Source: Gracilimonas sp.
GTDB taxonomy: Bacteria > Bacteroidota > Rhodothermia > Balneolales > Balneolaceae
Direction of reading: 5' to 3'
NCBI RefSeq assembly: GCF_014762685.1
Contig: NZ_JABURM010000005.1
Span: 62,001 to 126,000 of the forward strand
DNA: 64,000 bases
The notes beneath the pieces were generated by a model. That model was not told the DNA's origin. It did no database searches and saw nothing but the letters and a program-made list of their open reading frames with translations. Every line of letters begins with the position of its first letter. Position 1 is the stretch's first letter. Shown piece after piece: positions 33,615 to 42,979 of this stretch. The translations under genes were made by a program, and so were the position numbers.

Positions 33615-34225
33615 AATCGTTAATTACTTTTACGTTGGTTCTTTTTGGAATTTTATCTCTTGAAGCAGTAGCGCAACACAGCCATCACGGACATAAAAAA
33701 GAAGCTCTGAAAGCAGGAGAAGTACACGAAGATCATTCGTTGTATCATTTGGATTCTGAGTTTACCAATCACCGAAATGAGAAAGTACAGCTAAGTGATT
33801 TCCAGGGTGAGCCGGTAATTGTAGTTCTTTTCTATGGAAATTGCACTCAGGTTTGTCCTATCCTTATTAAGGATACCTGGCGATTATTTAGTTCACTGGA
33901 TGAATCACTTCAATCCAAAACAAAGGTGCTTGCAGTTTCTTTCGATACTGAAAACGACAGCCCTGAAGTACTGAGAGAATATGCTGAATACGAACAGCTT
34001 GATCTTCCCGAATGGCACTTCATTACCGGGAAACACACGGATATAAAAATGCTGGCTACCATGCTTGGTGTAAAATACCAGCAAACTAGTGACGGTCATT
34101 TTGCGCATTCCAATTTGGTTACAGTTCTGGATACCTTAGGCAAAATTACCAAAAGGGTGGAAGGTTTAAATCAACCTATGGAAGAAGCTGCTGCAGTGCT
34201 CGAAGGAATGTTGAAGAATTTGTAG
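33611..34225 (+). CDS. SCO1/SenC-family copper chaperone
   Basis: This 204-aa exported thioredoxin-fold protein has the SCO metal motif GNCTQVCPI (Cys78, Cys82) and the distal His in HFAHSNLV. The N-terminus after the signal is His-rich (HSHHGHKK), typical of copper binding. It probably delivers copper to NirK or reduces its site, given the 4-bp overlap with the nirV-like gene and the operon context. A different SCO protein in the 59-kb operon likely serves the CuA site. Confidence 0.9.
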   Translation: MKSLITFTLVLFGILSLEAVAQHSHHGHKKEALKAGEVHEDHSLYHLDSEFTNHRNEKVQLSDFQGEPVIVVLFYGNCTQVCPILIKDTWRLFSSLDESLQSKTKVLAVSFDTENDSPEVLREYAEYEQLDLPEWHFITGKHTDIKMLATMLGVKYQQTSDGHFAHSNLVTVLDTLGKITKRVEGLNQPMEEAAAVLEGMLKNL

Positions 34226-34244
34226 GGGCGAATCGCATTCGCCC
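34225..34244. repeat. Short palindromic repeat, copy 2, with degenerate tail
   Basis: GGGCGAAT and ATTCGCCC form a perfect 8-bp palindrome with a CGC centre, starting at the last base of the SCO stop codon. Downstream, GGAACACAGATAATGCAG and the following ATCACAGATCTAAGAT resemble the degenerate CACGGAT-type tandem repeats of Bacteroidota intergenic DNA. Confidence 0.6.
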
Positions 34245-34317
34245 TTTGGCTATTATGGAATGGAACACAGATAATGCAGATGTTGCGGATCATCACAGAT
34301 CTAAGATAAATGAAGAA

Positions 34318-34800
34318 ATGAATATTCGGTTTTACATATCGTTAATTGTTCTGCTGGGAATTTCTGGAATTGCCACTGCTACTCCCTCTGATACGTTGGT
34401 AGTAAAGGTGATGGGAACCCATGATGACGCTCGATTTGAGCCGGCAATCATACAAGTACAGCCGGGCAATGTTGTCAGGTTTGAGGTAGTGGAAGGTTTG
34501 CACACGGTTACTGCTTACCATCCTGATAACAGGCGCCCGTTAAGGATACCAAATACAGCCTCTTCTTTTGATTCCGGGATGCTGAATGCCGGAGACAGTT
34601 GGTCATTGCTTATAGAAGAGGAAGGGGTAATCGATTATTTTTGCTTGCCGCATGAGAAGTTGGGACATGCAGGGCGAATTATATCAGGAACGGAATATAT
34701 CATTCCAAACTATGAAGATGACCTCTTGCCTGAAGCCGTTTTGGAAACGTTAAATAAAGCACAGAAACACTTTCTAAACCAAAAGCAGACAGAATCATGA
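34318..34800 (+). CDS. Exported plastocyanin/azurin-type cupredoxin
   Basis: ATG 34318 is chosen over 34246 because a Sec signal starts right there; the upstream segment is repeat-derived. The 160-aa protein has the single-domain cupredoxin ligands His62 (EGLHTVTAY), Cys109 and His112 (YFCLPHEKLG). The usual axial Met (GMxG) is His117 in LGHAGRI. It likely carries electrons to NirK or stores copper. Its stop overlaps the porin start by 4 bp. Confidence 0.8.
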   Translation: MNIRFYISLIVLLGISGIATATPSDTLVVKVMGTHDDARFEPAIIQVQPGNVVRFEVVEGLHTVTAYHPDNRRPLRIPNTASSFDSGMLNAGDSWSLLIEEEGVIDYFCLPHEKLGHAGRIISGTEYIIPNYEDDLLPEAVLETLNKAQKHFLNQKQTES

Positions 34801-36059
34801 TCTCGAAAAAACAACTTAATTATGTGATAATTGTCACAATGTGTATAGCCTTTCTTCCGGTTATGAGTTTTGCGCAAGTTAGTTTGACAGGTGAATTCCG
34901 GCCTCGAACTGAACTTCGTGACGGATATCAAATCTTGAATACCGATCAAAGTGATCCTGCTTTTTTTACTTCACAGCGGATGCGATTGAATCTGCTGTTT
35001 AAGGGAGATTCTTATGATTTCAAAATCTCTGCTCAAGATATTCGAACCTGGGGCGAAGTACCCCAGCTGGATGATATGCCCAATGTGAACATTCATGAAG
35101 CATGGGCACAGGTTAACTTTTCGGAAGAAGTGGGAATAAAATTAGGGCGACAAGAATTGGTTTATGACGATCAGCGTTTGCTTGGAAGTGTAAACTGGGC
35201 ACAACAGGCACGCAGCCATGATGCGTTTGTTTTGAAATATGGGAATGCTTCCTCTGACTTTAAAGTAGATTTAGGGGCGGCCTATAATCAGGAAAAAGAG
35301 AATTTACAAGGGAATAGTTATACTCTGACTAATTACAAAGTACTTTCTTACTTATGGATGAATAAAAATTTTGGTGCTGGGGATGTCTCCGGTTTATTGC
35401 TGACAGACGGTTTTGAGGTTCAATCCGGTGATGTGAATTTCCGTTATACCTATGGAACTCACATCAATTATAATGTATCCAAGAATTTTAGAGCCTCAGG
35501 CACCCTGTACCTTCAGTCCGGAAAGGATGCAACCCGTACGGATATTTCTGCTTATATGACTGCATTAAAAGTATCCTATCAAGTAAAACCGCTTACTTTT
35601 ACGGGTGGAATTGATTACCTTTCAGGCGGTAAAGCTGGTGACGATAACCCGGCCAAGAGTACTTTTAATACACTTTATGCTACCAACCATAAGTTCTATG
35701 GGCATATGGATTATTTCTTGAATATTCCGGCCGAAACACAAAACGGCGGTCTTCAGGATATATATGTAAGCACAAATTATACAGCTTCCGAAAAAGTTAG
35801 CGTGAATGCTACCTACCATCATTTTTCATTGACCAATGAGATTACAGATCCGGGGAATGCAGCTCAATTGTTAAACCAATCTCTGGCTTCAGAGATAGAT
35901 TTTTCAGTTGCTCATAGGTTTACAAACGATATCAGGTTTCAGGTAGGCTATTCGTTGCTTTTCAGTGATGAGAGTCTTGAACGTATTCAGAATAGAGATG
36001 CAAATGGCCTGCAGCAATGGGCATGGGTCATGTTGGTGATCAGCCCAAAGATGTTGTAA
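34797..36059 (+). CDS. Alginate-export-type outer-membrane beta-barrel porin
   Basis: This 420-aa protein has a Sec signal (to MSFAQ) and the Alginate_exp pattern: GEFRPRTELRDGYQ, QRMRLNLLFKG, WAQVNFSEEVGIKLGRQELVYDDQRLLGSVNW, then repeated amphipathic strands to the C-terminus. Such porins occur at the ends of nir/nap operons in Bacteroidota and probably let nitrite or copper through the outer membrane. It is the last gene of the nirK operon and abuts the convergent DUF488 gene. Confidence 0.82.
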   Translation: MISKKQLNYVIIVTMCIAFLPVMSFAQVSLTGEFRPRTELRDGYQILNTDQSDPAFFTSQRMRLNLLFKGDSYDFKISAQDIRTWGEVPQLDDMPNVNIHEAWAQVNFSEEVGIKLGRQELVYDDQRLLGSVNWAQQARSHDAFVLKYGNASSDFKVDLGAAYNQEKENLQGNSYTLTNYKVLSYLWMNKNFGAGDVSGLLLTDGFEVQSGDVNFRYTYGTHINYNVSKNFRASGTLYLQSGKDATRTDISAYMTALKVSYQVKPLTFTGGIDYLSGGKAGDDNPAKSTFNTLYATNHKFYGHMDYFLNIPAETQNGGLQDIYVSTNYTASEKVSVNATYHHFSLTNEITDPGNAAQLLNQSLASEIDFSVAHRFTNDIRFQVGYSLLFSDESLERIQNRDANGLQQWAWVMLVISPKML

Positions 36060-36410
36060 TCAAGACAACAGTTCGTCCAGAAATTCCTTTAATAGAACTG
36101 TGCTGTTATGTTCCTCATCCCTCGATGCATAAATCAGTGTAACCGTGTCATGATGTTTGATGAGCTCCAGCATTTCTTCTACGGCTTCCGAACTGAATAA
36201 TTCACGACGGTACCGCTCCTTGAACTCTTCCCATTTATCAGGGTCATGGCTAAACCATTTTCGCAAGTCATGACTTGGGGAGATTGATTTCATCCATCGG
36301 TCAAGCTTAGCTCTTTCCTTGGAAACTCCGCGTGGCCAAAGGCGTTCGGTCAGGATCCGGTAGCCATCTTCGGGGGAAGCTTCTTCATAAACACGTTTCG
36401 TTTTAAGCAT
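36060..36410 (-). CDS. DUF488 family protein
   Basis: This 116-aa cytosolic protein matches DUF488: RILTERLWPRGVSKERAKLDRWMKSISPS, LRKWFSHDPDKWEEF and TVTLIYASRDEEHNSTVLLKEFL. It could be nucleotide- or phosphate-binding, but the function is unknown. It converges on the porin gene with no gap. Confidence 0.9.
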   Translation of the reverse strand: MLKTKRVYEEASPEDGYRILTERLWPRGVSKERAKLDRWMKSISPSHDLRKWFSHDPDKWEEFKERYRRELFSSEAVEEMLELIKHHDTVTLIYASRDEEHNSTVLLKEFLDELLS

Positions 36411-36825
36411 ATCAGCGTTTTTTGAGGATAATTACACAAACTTAGTAACTCTTATTCTATTTGTGAAACACAGAAAAGCCCTTGAAGGTGACAATTGGGT
36501 TTGATTAGGGCGTTAAAACCACAATAAAATGAAAATTATAGGAGAACATTGAATTTCTATTGAATTAATGAATGATTTTTACCCTCAACTGTAAAATGCT
36601 TTTATCGTACTCTATACTGCTTCTGAGCAGGGTTTATTAGCAAGTGATGTAGTAATGTAGTAGTGTTAAAAAAGCGCTTTTTTGACTATGTAGTAATCAT
36701 ATTGGGTTTCGAAAATTTGCTTACTTCAAAACAGGGATTCATATTGAGCGAACGGAAGGAAATGCTGAATTAGGTCGAGAGTTTCCGAAATTTTATTCAG
36801 TAAAATTTTAACTGAAAAGCTGCAT
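36411..36825. other. 415-bp intergenic region before the polysaccharide locus
   Basis: No coding frame is evident. It contains the palindrome at 36668-36683 (separate entry) and three copies of ATGTAGTA-like words around 36640-36700 that read as simple direct repeats. The promoter of the polysaccharide locus should lie here. Confidence 0.6.
36668..36683. promoter_or_regulatory. Palindrome AAAAAAGCGCTTTTTT, LacI-type operator candidate
   Basis: A perfect 16-bp palindrome with the CG centre favoured by LacI-family regulators, 142 bp before the first GH144 gene. AAAAAAGCGCTT recurs inside that gene at 36880-36891, and GGCGCTTTTTTTT just before it. No LacI gene lies in the window, and the A/T runs also permit a bidirectional hairpin. 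Confidence 0.35.
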
Positions 36826-38334
36826 ATGACCTCCAAAGATACACAGGTTAATTTCAGGCGCTTTTTTTTTGAAGCATTTAAAAAAGCGCTTCCAGTAATT
36901 CTAATAAGCTGCAGTTTTTTTATACAGGCTGTTGCTTATTCTACGTTTTCTTCTGAGATCGAGAGAGAAACAATTTCCTATCAGCAGGATGTACAACTTG
37001 TCTCGGATAATTTTACAGGTGACACCACCAAATTATTTTATGGAGTTCCCGAAAGCTTTGTTGAAGATTTGAAGGAGCGGACTTTTACTTATTTCTGGAA
37101 TGTAGTGGATACTGCAACCTGGCAGACCGATGACCGGTATCCGAGTCGTACATTTACAAGTATAGCGGCTACCGGATTTGCATTGCCTTCCTACATAATT
37201 GGTATTCATAATGATTATATAGGCCGGGAAGAAGGAGCTGAGAGAGCATTAAACGTTTTAGAGTGGCTGTGGAATTCTCCGCAAGGCCCGGAAGCTGAAG
37301 GAATGACCGGGCACAAAGGATTCTTTTACCATTTTTTGGATTATGGAACCGGTGCCCGCTTCAAACAGGTAGAATTATCAACTATTGATACAGGCTTACT
37401 AATGGCCGGAATTCTTACGGCTCAAAGTTATTTTGAGCAAGATAACGCGAAAGAGAACAGAATCCGGGCATTGGCAGATTCCCTTTATTTACGTGTAGAT
37501 TGGAATTGGGCGATGAATGATAATCCGACTATGTCAATGGGATGGCATCCCGAAACCGGGTTTATAAAGGCTCAATGGAAGGGATATAATGAAGCAATGA
37601 TTTTGCTCCTTCTTGCCATGGGGTCTCCGGAACACCCCATCCCTGAAAATTCATGGGAAGTTTGGACTTCTACCTACGATTGGGAGGAATTCTATGGCTA
37701 TGAGCATGTGAACTTCGGCCCTTTGTTTGGTCACCAATATTCACAGATGTTTGTGGATTTCCGCGGTATTCAAGATGAATATATGCGGGAGAAGGGCATC
37801 GATTATTTCGAAAATTCAAAGCGGGCAACACTTTCCAATCGAGCTTATTGTATAAGCAATCCCTCCGAATTTGAAGGTTATGGTGAAAATATATGGGGCT
37901 TAACGGCATGTGACGGCCCTGCAAATACAACCCTTGATAAGAATGGGAAAAGCATTCGATTCAAAACCTATCATGCCCGGGGTGCCGCTGAAGGTTATAT
38001 AGAAGATGACGGAACCATTACCCCAACGGCTGCGGGAGGTTCCATCCCATTTGCCCCGGAAAAAACCTTGAAGGCTTTGTACACCATGAAGCAAAGGTAC
38101 GGAGACCGGCTCTACACCAAATATGGGTTTCTTGACTCATTCAATCTCACATATAGTGAAGAAGGTTGGTTTAATCCGGATTACATCGGGATAGATCAGG
38201 GGCCTATTCTCATACAACTCGAAAACCTTCAAACAGGTCTTATTTGGAACACATTACGAAAGAATTCTTACATACAGTCAGGGTTGAAGAAAGCCGGTTT
38301 TTCCGGTGGCTGGCTGGATGAAATCGAAAAATAA
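36826..38334 (+). CDS. GH144/glucoamylase-domain protein, probable endo-beta-1,2-glucanase
   Basis: This 502-aa exported protein (N-terminal hydrophobic 17-35, lipobox-like ILISC) contains the Glycoamylase fold (PF10091/GH144). Markers are RTFTYFWNVVD, DRYPSRTFTSIAATGFALPSYIIGI, GWHPETGFIKAQWKGYNEAMILLLLAMGS, FGPLFGHQYSQMFVDFRG and IGIDQGPILIQLENLQTG. Characterised GH144 enzymes cut beta-1,2-glucans. It starts the locus with SusC and SusD and has a paralogue at 44.4 kb. Confidence 0.9.
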   Translation: MTSKDTQVNFRRFFFEAFKKALPVILISCSFFIQAVAYSTFSSEIERETISYQQDVQLVSDNFTGDTTKLFYGVPESFVEDLKERTFTYFWNVVDTATWQTDDRYPSRTFTSIAATGFALPSYIIGIHNDYIGREEGAERALNVLEWLWNSPQGPEAEGMTGHKGFFYHFLDYGTGARFKQVELSTIDTGLLMAGILTAQSYFEQDNAKENRIRALADSLYLRVDWNWAMNDNPTMSMGWHPETGFIKAQWKGYNEAMILLLLAMGSPEHPIPENSWEVWTSTYDWEEFYGYEHVNFGPLFGHQYSQMFVDFRGIQDEYMREKGIDYFENSKRATLSNRAYCISNPSEFEGYGENIWGLTACDGPANTTLDKNGKSIRFKTYHARGAAEGYIEDDGTITPTAAGGSIPFAPEKTLKALYTMKQRYGDRLYTKYGFLDSFNLTYSEEGWFNPDYIGIDQGPILIQLENLQTGLIWNTLRKNSYIQSGLKKAGFSGGWLDEIEK

Positions 38335-38351
38335 CTCAAAAACGGATTCGC

Positions 38352-41300
38352 ATGAAAAAATCCATACTACTACCTATACCTAACAGATGGAGATTCAAAC
38401 AATTTGTGAAGCATAGATTTCTGATGTTCACCGGATTTTTGCTGATGGTAATGATGAGTTTGGCTTTCAGCGGAAATGTGTTAGCCCAACAGGAAGTAAG
38501 CGGTACGGTGGTTGATGCCGAAACAGGAGAAACTTTACCGGCCGTAAATATTCAGGTGAAAAATACTACCCGAGGCACAACAACAGATCGCGAAGGTAAT
38601 TTTACCATTAGGTTGGAGCCCGGACAAACGGTATTGGTCTTTTCCTTTGTGGGTTTTAAAACCAGGGAAGTTAACGTAGAAGGGGAGACAGAAATTCGGG
38701 TAGAGCTTCAGCCGGATGTAGGAGAATTGGATGAACTCGTAGTGATAGGCTATGGAGCTGTTCGTAAGCGGGATATGACCGGTTCGGTAGGACAACTAAG
38801 TTCAGATGATATTGGTAAAATTACCACACTGAATGCGGAACAATCGTTACAAGGGAAGATAAGTGGGGTTCAGATAACCACAACATCCGGTGCACCGGGA
38901 GCGTCAGCAGCGGTAAGAATTCGAGGGGTAGGAACCTTTAATAACTCTTCACCGATATATGTGGTAGATGGAGTGATCCTTAACGATATTTCTTTTCTGA
39001 ACCCTTCGGATATAGCCTCAATGGAAGTGTTAAAAGATGCTTCTGCAACAGCAATTTATGGATCAAGAGGAGCGAATGGAGTTATCCTGGTTCAAACTAA
39101 AAGTGGGGCCGGCACAACGGGCGGGCCTATTGTAACGGTTTCTGCTGAAGGAGGAATACAGCAAGTTGAACGCCAAATTGATTTACTGGAAGGGCGTGAG
39201 TTTGCCATTATTGCCAACGAGATCCGCTCCGGTTCCTATAATAATGTGGATGCCGTCCCAAATACCAACTGGCAGGATCTGATTTTTCATATTGCTCCTA
39301 TGCAAAACCATCAGATTTCGGTGAGAGGAGCAAGTGACCGTACTGATTATTATGTAAGTCTGGGTTATTTCCAACAGGAGGGAATTATTGAAAAGTCGCA
39401 GTATGAGCGTATTAACCTGAAAATCAATAATAATTACCGGATCAGTGACCAGTTCAGGATTGGAAATAATATAACCATAGCACCATACCAACAGCGTGTT
39501 GCTCCAAATGTTACTTTTGCGGCTTATCGTGCGCAACCTGTTTTAGAGCCTTACTATGATGATGGAAGTTTTGGCGTTGTATATAATGTGGGGAATCCTC
39601 TGGCTGATTTGGCTTACTCAAATAATTATAACAGCGGGGTACGGATTGTTGGTAATGTATTTGCAGAAGCAATTATAAAAGAAGACTTGCTGATAAAAAG
39701 CAGTTTTGGTACAGATGCTTCTCTGAACAGAACTAAAAACTTCACTCCGGCTTACACCGTTTACAATCCGGACGGAACGGCTTCCCAACAGGACAACCTT
39801 TACAGTGATTTGTTTAAGGGGGAAGGTTACAATTACACCTGGCTGTGGGAGAATACTGCGAATTATATAAATGACTTTAATAACCATCAGGTGAATGCAG
39901 TAGTGGGCTTAACCATGCAGGAGACACGGTCAGAGGTAATGCAATTATCCGGACAAAATGTAATACGGGATGAAGAAGACTTTTGGTACGTACAGCCATC
40001 CTACATTATTGATGAAGCTAATAATATTAACATGTTATCCTCCATATTTAACGGAGTTGATGCAGGTCAGTATTATAACATGATTTCGTATTTGGGTCGT
40101 GTAGTGTATTCATATGACGATAAGTATATGACCACGGTTACTATGAGGAGAGATGGGTCGTCAAAATTTGCTGAAGAAAATCGCTGGGGATACTTCCCCT
40201 CTTTCGCATTAGGTTGGAATGTTGATCAAGAATCTTTTATGGAGCCGGTTACGGCCGTCGATCATTTAAAACTCCGGTTCAGCTGGGGGCAAATTGGGAA
40301 TGAAAAGATCAGTTATTATGACCGATTTTCGAGGGTTAACTCCGGTATTGTAGCTGTTTTTGGAAATCCTGATGCTCCTTATGTAGCTGCAACCTATGGT
40401 AAATCCGGAAATCAGGATTTGAAATGGGAAACTACCACGCAAACTGATGTGGGAATGGAACTGGGTTTATTCAATGAACGCTTGACGGCTGAAATTGACT
40501 TTTATAACCGGGTGACTGATGATATTCTGGTAGAATTATCTACTCCGGGACATTTAGGCAATGGTCAAGGGCAACGTATCCGTTATAATGCGGCTTCAAT
40601 GCTAAACAGGGGGATCGAATTCAATGTAGGGTGGGCTGATAACGCCGGAGACTTTGGGTACAGCTTAAATGTAGTTGGAAATACCATACATAATGAAGTG
40701 CAAGCCATAGGTGGAAACAGCGGAATAGACTCAGTACTTGTGGGTGGTTTTTTAGCAAATGGGCAGTCGGTAACACTTTCCAAGGTAGGGCGGCCGATTG
40801 GAGCATTTTACGGATATAAAACAGATGGTATTTTTCAAAATCAGGCTGAATTGGATTCCTATCCGAATTTGTCACAGGCCGGGGTAGGAGATCTTCGCTT
40901 TAGAGATATCAATGGAGATGGCCAAATTAATGGAGAAGACCGAACCTACCTAGGTTCTCCAATTCCGGATTTTGTCTACGGCTTTTCGGTAGACCTTAAT
41001 TTTAAAGGATGGGATTTCTCAGTTGGTTTACAAGGACAGATTGGAAATGAAATTTTCAATGGAAAAAATGTAGTACGTCCCGATCCTTATAACTTTGAAC
41101 AACATGTTTGGGATCGATGGACCGGAGAGGGCACCAGCAATTCAGAACCCCGCCCTTCTTATGGTGGCTATAACTATTTGCCTTCCGACCGCTTTATTCA
41201 TGACGGCTCTTATTTGCGGGTTCGGAGTTTGATTTTAGGATACAGCCTTCCGGAAAATATATTGGGCAAACTGGGTATGACTCAGGCAAGATTTTATGTG

Positions 41301-41444
41301 AAAGGAACCAACCTGTTCACCATAACAGGATATACCGGGTATACACCCGAAATAGGGAGTAACGATGTACTGTCTAACGGGATCGATACCGGTGTTTACC
41401 CTATTCCAAGGGTCATTTCTATAGGATTTAACACAACATTTTGA
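38352..41444 (+). CDS. SusC/RagA-family TonB-dependent outer-membrane transporter
   Basis: This 1030-aa protein imports oligosaccharides across the outer membrane with SusD. After the signal peptide a carboxypeptidase-regulatory-like domain (about 48-125: SGTVVDAETGETLPAVNIQVKN) precedes the plug domain (VIGYGAVRKRDMTGSVG, PIYVVDGVI, ATAIYGSRGANGVILVQTK) and a 22-strand barrel ending in the aromatic SIGFNTTF. No STN domain is present, so it is a plain SusC. It lies 17 bp after the GH144 gene and 10 bp before susD. Confidence 0.97.
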   Translation: MKKSILLPIPNRWRFKQFVKHRFLMFTGFLLMVMMSLAFSGNVLAQQEVSGTVVDAETGETLPAVNIQVKNTTRGTTTDREGNFTIRLEPGQTVLVFSFVGFKTREVNVEGETEIRVELQPDVGELDELVVIGYGAVRKRDMTGSVGQLSSDDIGKITTLNAEQSLQGKISGVQITTTSGAPGASAAVRIRGVGTFNNSSPIYVVDGVILNDISFLNPSDIASMEVLKDASATAIYGSRGANGVILVQTKSGAGTTGGPIVTVSAEGGIQQVERQIDLLEGREFAIIANEIRSGSYNNVDAVPNTNWQDLIFHIAPMQNHQISVRGASDRTDYYVSLGYFQQEGIIEKSQYERINLKINNNYRISDQFRIGNNITIAPYQQRVAPNVTFAAYRAQPVLEPYYDDGSFGVVYNVGNPLADLAYSNNYNSGVRIVGNVFAEAIIKEDLLIKSSFGTDASLNRTKNFTPAYTVYNPDGTASQQDNLYSDLFKGEGYNYTWLWENTANYINDFNNHQVNAVVGLTMQETRSEVMQLSGQNVIRDEEDFWYVQPSYIIDEANNINMLSSIFNGVDAGQYYNMISYLGRVVYSYDDKYMTTVTMRRDGSSKFAEENRWGYFPSFALGWNVDQESFMEPVTAVDHLKLRFSWGQIGNEKISYYDRFSRVNSGIVAVFGNPDAPYVAATYGKSGNQDLKWETTTQTDVGMELGLFNERLTAEIDFYNRVTDDILVELSTPGHLGNGQGQRIRYNAASMLNRGIEFNVGWADNAGDFGYSLNVVGNTIHNEVQAIGGNSGIDSVLVGGFLANGQSVTLSKVGRPIGAFYGYKTDGIFQNQAELDSYPNLSQAGVGDLRFRDINGDGQINGEDRTYLGSPIPDFVYGFSVDLNFKGWDFSVGLQGQIGNEIFNGKNVVRPDPYNFEQHVWDRWTGEGTSNSEPRPSYGGYNYLPSDRFIHDGSYLRVRSLILGYSLPENILGKLGMTQARFYVKGTNLFTITGYTGYTPEIGSNDVLSNGIDTGVYPIPRVISIGFNTTF

Positions 41445-41454
41445 GGTCATAATT

Positions 41455-42930
41455 ATGAAAATAAGTCAAGCATTATACATCATTATTTTTGGTTTAATCA
41501 TCGCAGGTTGTTCTGATTTTCTAAGCGTCAATCCGCAAAGTGAACTGACACAGGAGGCTTTCCCTTCTACACAGCAGGATGCCTTACAATCCACAAATGC
41601 GGTGTATTCCACTTTAAGAAGTTGGCATTATCACAGTGGGGGCTTTCCCATTTTGGATATCATGTCAGATGATGCTCATAAAGGCAGCAATCCGGATGAT
41701 GCAGCAAATACTGTTGGCCCTTATGATGATTTTACCCATTCAACTACCCAAGACGGGCTGGATCGCTGGTGGAATACCTTATACCAGGGAATCCGCCGGG
41801 CCAATATAGTAATAGAAAAAGTTCCCTCGATTGAAATGGATGAGACACTAAAGACTCGCTTTATAGCGGAAGCCCGGTTTTTGCGAGGGTTGTATTACTT
41901 TGATTTGGTACGGGCTTTTGGCGGAGTACCCTTGGTAACATCGGCCGAACCGGATCTTAAGGTTCCTCGCGCATCTGCTGAGGATACTTTTGATCTGATT
42001 GAACAAGATCTGCTTTTTGCTGCCGACAATCTTCCCCTTAAGAGTGAATATGGTGCGGATGATTTGGGAAGGGCAACGCAAGGAGCTGCCCAGGCCTTAC
42101 TGGCAAGAATGTATCTGTTTCAGGGTGACTTCGTAAATGCAGAAGACTATGCATTGGATGTAATAGCTTCTGACGAATATGATCTTGAAAACGAATTTAT
42201 AGATGCCAATGGTCCGGAAGGAGAACACGGAGTTGAATCTGTTTTCGAAATTGGAGCGGTTGCAAATGCAGGCCAAAGTGGAAATCAATATGCCAATACT
42301 CAAGGTGTACGCGGAACCCCAAACAGAGGGTGGGGTTTTAATCGTCCTTCCATTGATTTAAGGGAGGCATTTGAACAGGACGATCCCCGAGAATCAGGAA
42401 CCATTATAGAATTGGGAGATGTAATTGACGGAATAGAAATAGTGGGTGATAGTAACACTCCCGACGAAATAACAGATGGTAGTGGTAATGTTATCGAAAT
42501 TGAAAGCTACAATCGTAAAGTATGGATTCCGGGAATATCAACTAACACTCAGTTCGGCCATAACCGACGGCTTATTCGCTTTGCTGATGTACTGTTGATG
42601 GCAGCGGAAGCATTAAATGAAAATGATAGTCCGGGACAAGCTTTAATACACCTGAACAGGGTTCGCGAGAGAGCAAGACAAGGAAATGCGGGTATTTTGC
42701 CGGACATCACAGAAACGAACAAGGATGCATTGCGTGATATTATCATACATGAGCGTCGCGTAGAGTTAGCCCTGGAAGGACATCGTTTCTGGGATCTTGT
42801 ACGAACAAGTAAAGCCGAGGAAGTGATGGGTGAGGAAGGATTTATCCCCGGCAAACATGAAGTATTACCCATACCTCAAAGTGAAATTGATCTTTCACAA
42901 GGAGTACTTACCCAAAATGACAATTGGTAA
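41455..42930 (+). CDS. SusD/RagB-family glycan-binding lipoprotein
   Basis: This 491-aa lipoprotein (lipobox IIAGC) caps the SusC barrel and binds the glycan. SusD-like TPR helices are evident: RWWNTLYQGIRRANIVIE, RFIAEARFLRGLYYFDLVRAFGGVP, GRATQGAAQALLARMYLF and RRVELALEGHRFWDLVRT. The gene follows susC by 10 bp. Confidence 0.96.
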   Translation: MKISQALYIIIFGLIIAGCSDFLSVNPQSELTQEAFPSTQQDALQSTNAVYSTLRSWHYHSGGFPILDIMSDDAHKGSNPDDAANTVGPYDDFTHSTTQDGLDRWWNTLYQGIRRANIVIEKVPSIEMDETLKTRFIAEARFLRGLYYFDLVRAFGGVPLVTSAEPDLKVPRASAEDTFDLIEQDLLFAADNLPLKSEYGADDLGRATQGAAQALLARMYLFQGDFVNAEDYALDVIASDEYDLENEFIDANGPEGEHGVESVFEIGAVANAGQSGNQYANTQGVRGTPNRGWGFNRPSIDLREAFEQDDPRESGTIIELGDVIDGIEIVGDSNTPDEITDGSGNVIEIESYNRKVWIPGISTNTQFGHNRRLIRFADVLLMAAEALNENDSPGQALIHLNRVRERARQGNAGILPDITETNKDALRDIIIHERRVELALEGHRFWDLVRTSKAEEVMGEEGFIPGKHEVLPIPQSEIDLSQGVLTQNDNW

Positions 42931-42979
42931 GAATCTAATTTTTAATTAGCCAGTTAACCAAAATCAAAACCAGTCAGTT

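Noticed and set aside
34246-34317. Upstream start codon for the cupredoxin
   Set aside because: The 24 extra residues come from a repeat-like sequence and precede a clear Sec signal that starts at 34318.
36640-36700. ATGTAGTA direct repeats as a CRISPR or tandem array
   Set aside because: Only about three short words with irregular spacing; no spacers of equal length and no cas genes.
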